Positions 28,353 through 33,296 of a stretch of 33,296 bases of DNA are shown piece by piece. The notes under the pieces were generated by a model. The model was given only the letters and a program-made list of their open reading frames with translations. It did not search any database and was not told where the DNA came from. This DNA comes from a virus. Position 1 is the first letter of the stretch. Each line of letters opens with the position of its first letter. The position numbers and the translations under genes were made by a program. Where the stretch lies: positions 1 through 33,296 of the IMG/VR virus record IMGVR_UViG_3300010370_000126. One strand, written 5' to 3'.

Positions 28353-29965
28353 TGGCGCTTAAGTGGGAAGAGCACCCCATCCTGAAGCCGCCCTCCTACG
28401 AGGAGATGGCGGCTCTGGAGCCCAAGGAGCTGGTGAAGCTATGGAACATCTACCATGAGGCCATAGCCAACGCCCGCAAGGACCCGTACAGGTATGGATG
28501 GGTGCTCGACCATTGGCGCATAGCGGAGGAGATGTTCCATAAGCACAGGACGCTCCTCCTGCTGGGTGCGAACAGAAGCGGGAAGACGACGTATGGGGCT
28601 CGGGCTGTCGTCAAGGCGGCGGTGGAGAACGACGAGAGCTTGATTTTCTGCTTCAGCCAGAATCAGGAGACGAGCGTGCTGGTGCAGCAGAGTGCCGTTT
28701 ACGAGTATTTGCCAGCCGAGCTGAAGAAGAAGGCCACGGAAGAGACCCACTACATGAGCTATTCGATGCAGAATGGCTTTGCGAACAAGGGACTGGTGCT
28801 TCCGAACAAGAGCCGGATAGTGTTCAAGACATACAGCCAATACCAGCAGAACCAAACCATCCTTGAGGGCATGAAGCTGGGGGCTCCGAAGCCCAAGTGG
28901 ATAAATGTGGGAGCATGGTGCGATGAATACCTGATGGGGATGGAGCTCCTCGACCGCCTCTACATCCGTTTCAGCACGTTCAACTCCAAGCTGCTGCTGA
29001 CATTCACGCCCAAGGACGGCGTGACGGAGACGGTGCGCTACTACTTGGACGGGGCCAAGACGCTGGAGAGCAGGGAGGCCGAGCTCTTGAACAACCGGCC
29101 TGTGCCCTATGTGCAGGTGAACGAGAACAAGAACACCGGCATCGTCTACTTCCACAGCAAAGACAACCCTTGGTCTGGCTATGAGAGCATTGCCGAGCAA
29201 TGCAGGGCCAAGGGGGACGAGGCCTACACGCTGACAGCAGCCTACGGGGTGCCCACCAAGACGTACACGACGAAGTTCCCCAACTTCTCCGTGGACGTGA
29301 ATGTCGTCAAGCATGAGTCCATCGACCTGAAGGGCAAGACGAGGTATATGGTGCTGGACCCTGCTGGGCGTAAGAATTGGTTCATGGTGTGGATAGCCGT
29401 GGACGAGACGGGGACGTGGTGGGTGTACAGGGAGTGGCCTGACGGCACCTATGGGGAATGGGCAGAGATGCGGGGCGGCAAGTGGATGCCCGGGCCAGCG
29501 GCCAAGGGGCTGGGCCACGGCATACGCGACTACGTTGATTTGATTACGGGGCTGGAGGAGCAGACGGCTGATGTCATCTTTGAACGCCTGATTGACCCCC
29601 GCCTTGGGGCTCAGAAATACCAGACACAAACCGGCGCATCGTCCATCATAGAAGACCTTAACGACGCTGGCTTGGTGTTCGTTCCGGCACCCGGGCTGGA
29701 CATTGAGGACGGGCTACAGGCCTTGCAGACGAAGATGGCTTACAATCGCAAGGCTCCGATGGACAGCCTCAACCGCCCCCATTTCTACATCTCCGACCGC
29801 TGCACGAACATCATCTCCGCCTTGCAGGAGTATACGGCGGATGGAGGGCTGGAAGAGGCGTGGAAGGACCCCGTGGATGTCCTGCGCTATGCGGCCATCT
29901 CCGACATCAGGCACGTCAACCCCAACGACATGAAGGTGAAACGCTCGGCGTCACAGGCTTACTAA
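28352..29965 (+). CDS. terL: Terminase large subunit
   Basis: The 537-residue protein has an ATPase domain with Walker A LLLGANRSGKTT (about 69-80) and Walker B-like KWINVGAWCDEY (about 182-193, with DE acidic pair), a coupling motif LLLTFTP (about 214-220), and a C-terminal RNase-H-like nuclease domain starting MVLDPAGRKNWFMVWIAVD (Asp336), with further acids in LIDPRLG and DVLRYA. It cuts and pumps DNA into the procapsid through the portal, encoded downstream. The start overlaps the previous stop. Confidence 0.92.
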   Translation: MALKWEEHPILKPPSYEEMAALEPKELVKLWNIYHEAIANARKDPYRYGWVLDHWRIAEEMFHKHRTLLLLGANRSGKTTYGARAVVKAAVENDESLIFCFSQNQETSVLVQQSAVYEYLPAELKKKATEETHYMSYSMQNGFANKGLVLPNKSRIVFKTYSQYQQNQTILEGMKLGAPKPKWINVGAWCDEYLMGMELLDRLYIRFSTFNSKLLLTFTPKDGVTETVRYYLDGAKTLESREAELLNNRPVPYVQVNENKNTGIVYFHSKDNPWSGYESIAEQCRAKGDEAYTLTAAYGVPTKTYTTKFPNFSVDVNVVKHESIDLKGKTRYMVLDPAGRKNWFMVWIAVDETGTWWVYREWPDGTYGEWAEMRGGKWMPGPAAKGLGHGIRDYVDLITGLEEQTADVIFERLIDPRLGAQKYQTQTGASSIIEDLNDAGLVFVPAPGLDIEDGLQALQTKMAYNRKAPMDSLNRPHFYISDRCTNIISALQEYTADGGLEEAWKDPVDVLRYAAISDIRHVNPNDMKVKRSASQAY

Positions 29966-29966
29966 G

Positions 29967-30350
29967 ATGAATAGAATTACATTCAAGGATATGGCCAAGG
30001 AGCTCGGCCTCAAGAACCATGAGCTCATCCAGCTGCGGGCGGAGAAGCTCTCCGACGAGGAGTGGGGCAAGGACGAGAAGGGGGCTTGGTTCACGGAAGA
30101 GGGGGCGGACAAGCTCCGCCTGCACAAGCAGGTGCCACTCGCCGTGCCCTCCCGCGTGCAGATGATTGTGGTGAGGCGCGCCCCCAATCCGCATTGGGTG
30201 TATGCCCATTTGGGCAAGACCCATCCTCTGGTTCCTGTCGCAATCAGACCGAGCTGGTGTGATAGGCTTGTCGGCAAACCAATCTACGTCAACATCATCA
30301 AGGACGCGCAAGGCGGAACCACCTATCGGCATGAGGCGCTCGGAAAGTGA
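29967..30350 (+). CDS. Hypothetical protein, 127 aa
   Basis: The N-terminus MNRITFKDMAKELGLKNHEL looks like a helical DNA-binding head (MAKELGLKNHELIQLR). A basic middle, DKLRLHKQVPLAVPSRVQMI, precedes a strand-rich C-terminal half (VRRAPNPHWVYAHLG, VGKPIYVNIIKDAQ). It lies one base after the large terminase stop. The resemblance is to small proteins of packaging operons whose C-terminal part 'PNPRWVYG.' recurs; function unknown. Confidence 0.65.
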   Translation: MNRITFKDMAKELGLKNHELIQLRAEKLSDEEWGKDEKGAWFTEEGADKLRLHKQVPLAVPSRVQMIVVRRAPNPHWVYAHLGKTHPLVPVAIRPSWCDRLVGKPIYVNIIKDAQGGTTYRHEALGK

Positions 30351-30555
30351 CATCACCCTAAATCCCGAGTGGCAGGCCGAGCAGATGGACCGCCTTCTCG
30401 GCTTTGAAATTTTGACTCGCGCCCTTCAGGCCCGCTACCACCCCGTACCCCCGGAGTTGTTGGCGGACAAGGTGGGTGCGAACAAGGGATTTGCCAACAA
30501 CATCATCGTCAAGATTCAACGCCGCCTGAGCCCTAATGAAAAACGACCAAACTGA
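30331..30555 (+). CDS. Hypothetical protein, 74 aa
   Basis: ATG 30331 gives MRRSESDITLNPEWQAEQMD, then RLLGFEILTRALQARYHPVP, then LADKVGANKGFANNIIVKIQ. It is helical and may contain a small helix-turn-helix near its end. The open frame upstream overlaps the previous gene and is a shadow. It overlaps the portal start by 20 bases. I do not recognise it. Confidence 0.62.
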   Translation: MRRSESDITLNPEWQAEQMDRLLGFEILTRALQARYHPVPPELLADKVGANKGFANNIIVKIQRRLSPNEKRPN

Positions 30556-32608
30556 AGCCCTTACGTTCGCCTCGGGCAAGCCCGACGTATCGGCGCTGAA
30601 GAATGCTTACGAGCGGACGATTGGCGATTTGGATTGGTATTTGCAGAGCACGCGGGACAGCTTCGACTATCGCCGCAACATCTGGCCCGGGAAGTCCAAG
30701 GACCTTCGCAAGCACGGAGCCGATGCGTTCCCGTTTGAGGGGGCCTCGGACACGGAGGCTGGCATCATTGACGAGCGCATCAACACCTACGTCGCGCTCT
30801 GCATGGAGGCCCTTGAGCGGGCCAACATCCGCGCCTATCCCGTGGAGCTGGGCGACATCGCCCGTGCCCGTGTTACGTCCGCCTTCCTGAAGTGGATGCG
30901 TTCGTCCTACATCAAGGACTTCAAGCGGCAGATGGAGCTGGGGGCCAACTACCTTTTTGAGCGCGGCATCATGGTGAGCTACGTCGGCTGGATGCGTGAA
31001 AACCGCACCTTCCTCCAGCAGCTCAACCTCCAGCAGATTGCCCAGCTTAGTCCCGACTTGGCTCAGCTGATTGTGGACGGCAAGACGGATAGCCAGATTG
31101 CGGAGCTCTTGAAGCAGCAGTTTCAGGGCGTCACGGATGCCCGTGCGAAGAAGGCCATCAAGCAGCTTCGCAAGACGGGCATGGCCGAGCTTCCCGTGGT
31201 GCGTCAGTCGGTGAACGCGCCAAAGGTGTGCGCCCTAGCCCCTGATGGCGACGTGTTCTTCCCCGCCTACACCACCGACTATCAGAAAGCCCCCTATTGC
31301 TTCTGGCGCGTGCTGATGACGGCACAAGAAATCAAGAACAAGGTGTCCACGGAAGGATGGGACGCGGAGTGGGCCGACACCGTTATCAATAGCTTTGCCA
31401 CGTCCATCGACATTACGGACCCGCGCACTAACACGCAAATCAATCGTGCCGCGTCCAACGAGACGGATGAGCTTTATGAGGTGATTTATGCCTACCAGCG
31501 ACTCATCTCCCAAGAGGACAATTCGGAAGGCATCTATTGCACGGTGTTCCATTCCATGCAAACGGGCACTCCAGAGGACCCGAAGTATGCGAAGCACGAA
31601 CTCCTCAATGGATATGACGACTACCCCTTCGTCGTCACCAAGCTCAGCGAAGACAACAAGCGGCTGTACGAGCTCAACACCGTCCCGGAGCTGCTCAAGG
31701 GCTTGCAATGGGGAGTGAAGGCGGAGCGTGACGCCCGCACCGACCGCAACAGCATGGCGACGCTGCCGCCCATCCTGCACCCCGCTGGCTTCCCGCCGAA
31801 TGATTGGGGCCCGGGTGCGCGTGTGCCCTATCGCCGTCTTGGCGAGATTCAGTTTGGTCCTGTGCCGCCCTACAACCCGGGCAGCATTGAGATGGAGCGG
31901 GTACAGATTGACCAAGCCGACCGCATCATGGGGCTGGACCACAACAACCCGATGTCGCGGGTTCGCCAGCAGTACTATGTGGACAAGTTCCTTGGCCATG
32001 TACGCGACGTTTTGAAACTCGCGTTCAAGTGCTACCAGCGTTTTGGCCCCGAGCAGGTGTTCTTCCGTGTCACGGGTACGTCCGATCCGGTGCGCTACAG
32101 CCGTGGCGACCCGAATGAGGACTTCGACATCAACATCACGTTCGATGTCCTTAACACCGACCCCGAGACGCTGGAGGCCCAGCTGCAACGCTTTGTAAGT
32201 TTGGTGCAGCTCGACCGCAATGGCCGCATCAACATGGACCTGTTGCTGGAGGCTTTGGCTTCTTCGGTGAATCCTGCCCTTGCTGACGCTGTTCTTCAGC
32301 CCGCTGGCGAGGCTCAACAGCAGATTGTGAAGCAGGTGACGGACGACCTCTCCAAGATTTACGCTGGTATCGAGGTGGGTGCGCGACCCAACGGGGCGCA
32401 GGTGGCATTGCAGGTGATACAACAGTACACCCAGCAGCCTGATGTCATGCAGCGTTTGCAGCAGGACGAGGCGTTCCAAGCCCGCTTACAGAAGTACATC
32501 CAGCAATACCAGTTCCAGATGCAGCAGGCGCAGAACGCCCAGATTGGAAAGATTGGTACGGCTCCCGCCCAGATGGGGGAGATGCAGACGCAGGGGATGG
32601 CCCAATAG
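30536..32608 (+). CDS. Portal protein
   Basis: The 690-residue length, position just after terminase and before a scaffold-like gene, and sequence features support a portal. These include an N-terminal helical region, SFDYRRNIWPGKSKDLRKHG, FPFEGASDTEAGIIDERINT, a wing region, GLQWGVKAERDARTDRNSMA, LPPILHPAGFPPNDW and a Gln-rich helical tail (QYQFQMQQAQNAQIG), which resembles podovirus 'head-tail connector' barrels. It forms the dodecameric DNA channel of the head. The start overlaps the preceding gene. Confidence 0.85.
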   Translation: MKNDQTEALTFASGKPDVSALKNAYERTIGDLDWYLQSTRDSFDYRRNIWPGKSKDLRKHGADAFPFEGASDTEAGIIDERINTYVALCMEALERANIRAYPVELGDIARARVTSAFLKWMRSSYIKDFKRQMELGANYLFERGIMVSYVGWMRENRTFLQQLNLQQIAQLSPDLAQLIVDGKTDSQIAELLKQQFQGVTDARAKKAIKQLRKTGMAELPVVRQSVNAPKVCALAPDGDVFFPAYTTDYQKAPYCFWRVLMTAQEIKNKVSTEGWDAEWADTVINSFATSIDITDPRTNTQINRAASNETDELYEVIYAYQRLISQEDNSEGIYCTVFHSMQTGTPEDPKYAKHELLNGYDDYPFVVTKLSEDNKRLYELNTVPELLKGLQWGVKAERDARTDRNSMATLPPILHPAGFPPNDWGPGARVPYRRLGEIQFGPVPPYNPGSIEMERVQIDQADRIMGLDHNNPMSRVRQQYYVDKFLGHVRDVLKLAFKCYQRFGPEQVFFRVTGTSDPVRYSRGDPNEDFDINITFDVLNTDPETLEAQLQRFVSLVQLDRNGRINMDLLLEALASSVNPALADAVLQPAGEAQQQIVKQVTDDLSKIYAGIEVGARPNGAQVALQVIQQYTQQPDVMQRLQQDEAFQARLQKYIQQYQFQMQQAQNAQIGKIGTAPAQMGEMQTQGMAQ

Positions 32609-32610
32609 GG

Positions 32611-32832
32611 CTACTCCCGCATCCGCTTCCACTTATCGGACAGCTCCTGATACTTGGCTACGGAGAGGATTTCCTCCGTGGCCAAGATGCGTCCACTTAG
32701 CTGCTGAAGCCGCTCTGTAGGTACGTCGTGCATCTGCGAGATGCACCATTCGCGGATGCCGTAAATGTAGTGGAGGAACTTGAGGAAGTCTTCGCTGTTG
32801 TGGAGGCGCTCTAGCGATTTGTCGTCAATCAT
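32611..32832 (-). CDS. Lone minus-strand small protein, 73 aa
   Basis: The product begins MIDDKSLERLHNSEDFLKFL and continues HYIYGIREWCISQMHDVPTE, then RLQQLSGRILATEEILSVAK. It matches a small helical family of tailed phages that sits at this spot in the structural block ('...F..FL.YIY..RE..I......(S)E...Q.SGRIL...EIL'). It faces against the portal gene and ends 2 bases after it. Function unknown; it could be a late-acting regulator or virion protein. Confidence 0.7.
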   Translation of the reverse strand: MIDDKSLERLHNSEDFLKFLHYIYGIREWCISQMHDVPTERLQQLSGRILATEEILSVAKYQELSDKWKRMRE

Positions 32833-32943
32833 GGTGGCTTATGGGCTCATGGCTATGGCTTATGGTCAAGCACCAAAATCCTTGTGATAGCATTCGCCAA
32901 CTCGCAGTCGCCGGGGCGTTAAATACGGCGGATAGACCACCTT

Positions 32944-33296
32944 ATGTCAGAAGTCACTACGTCGGACGCGGCAGACGTTAAGCCAGCCGTGGAAACAGAA
33001 ACTAAGCCGATGACGGAGAAGGATTTCCTGTCCTCCCGAATCGCCAAACTGAGCGCCAAGGCCCCAAAGCCTGAAGCCGCACAGTCTGAATCGGCTCCCC
33101 AAGAGGAGGCCCCGAAGGCTTCATCCCCCTCACAGGAGGGCGAACCAAAGCCCAAGGAGGCATCCCCCAAGGAGGTTCTTTCAAAGGATGTTGAGGACCT
33201 TACGGACGAGGAGATTGCCGAGCTGGCCCAAAAGGGCAAGAGCGGCTTGCTAAAGCGCATAGCGGAACTGACAGCCAAGCGAAAGCTGGCCGAAGA
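32944..33296 (+). CDS. Scaffold-like acidic protein, N-terminal part (partial)
   Basis: ATG 32944 opens a frame to the right edge (117 codons so far). The sequence is low in hydrophobic residues and rich in Glu, Pro, Ser, Ala and Lys (KAPKPEAAQSESAPQEEAPK), then becomes helical, with EDLTDEEIAELAQKGKSGLL. Such acidic helical proteins after the portal are usually capsid scaffolds. The capsid gene would be expected next, outside the window. The 110 bases before it hold a 9-base direct repeat GGCTTATGG (32836 and 32857). Confidence 0.68.
   Translation, partial: MSEVTTSDAADVKPAVETETKPMTEKDFLSSRIAKLSAKAPKPEAAQSESAPQEEAPKASSPSQEGEPKPKEASPKEVLSKDVEDLTDEEIAELAQKGKSGLLKRIAELTAKRKLAE

Noticed and set aside
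28439-29629. 396-codon minus-strand open frame
   Set aside because: Antisense to the large terminase gene, whose motifs are clear; the antisense product looks like a shadow.
31235-32479. 414-codon minus-strand open frame
   Set aside because: Antisense to the portal gene; low-quality product rich in Val, Leu, His and Arg.
1-33296. Integrase, CRISPR array, insertion sequence or rRNA
   Set aside because: Looked for and not seen: no tyrosine/serine recombinase motifs, no regularly spaced repeats, no transposase with terminal repeats, no rRNA-like stretch.

Overview
The window is a stretch of a tailed double-stranded DNA phage genome. It is dense, with mostly overlapping genes and stop/start junctions of the ATGA, GTGA and TGATG type. 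The terminase, portal and tail genes are clear, but I see no integrase, capsid protein, DNA polymerase or RNA polymerase. The portal, the probable beta-propeller nozzle and three very large structural or ejection proteins fit a podovirus-like morphology. Most starts have GGAGG-type ribosome sites. The small early proteins (coiled coils carrying FARQLERE and AAIDAARKE strings) and short 'MPLTKKGKK' and 'MNGKGD' proteins recall uncultured aquatic phages. A verrucomicrobial host is a weak guess only.

Layout. (1) 1-13,743, plus strand: the end of a tail-fibre-like gene; a signal-peptidase-like S26 protein; a three-helix holin and a single-helix partner; short conserved phage proteins; a glycine-rich tail protein, a probable tail nozzle and a tail fibre; then three large probable ejection proteins. 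(2) 22,526-13,740, minus strand: the early/replication cluster. In transcription order it has small proteins, tRNA-Asp, a probable ssDNA-binding protein with a terminator after it, a PD-(D/E)XK nuclease, a DnaB-type helicase, a run of small coiled-coil proteins sharing repeated DNA, a DUF6378-like protein, an HTH protein, an HNH endonuclease and a metallophosphoesterase. (3) 22,530-23,557: about 1 kb between the divergent clusters, holding a repeated palindrome, a minus-strand terminator, a chain of hairpins and a large inverted repeat that ends on a start codon. (4) 23,549-27,122, plus strand: an accessory operon of four small unknown genes, an amidoligase, a class II glutamine amidotransferase and a 33-residue membrane peptide, closed by a strong terminator. 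(5) 27,123-33,296: a 480-base intergenic region with a promoter candidate, then small and large terminase, small proteins, portal, a lone minus-strand gene, and the start of an acidic scaffold-like gene cut by the window end. The capsid and head-tail connector genes would be expected beyond the right edge, joining round to the tail fibre at the left edge if the map is circular.

The most interesting module is the amidoligase plus glutaminase pair. It looks able to make an amide or peptide-like bond using ammonia from glutamine, and so could modify host surface polymers or make a small molecule. Second is the S26 peptidase beside the holin, in a window with no recognisable endolysin. Third is the structured intergenic region and its inverted repeat.
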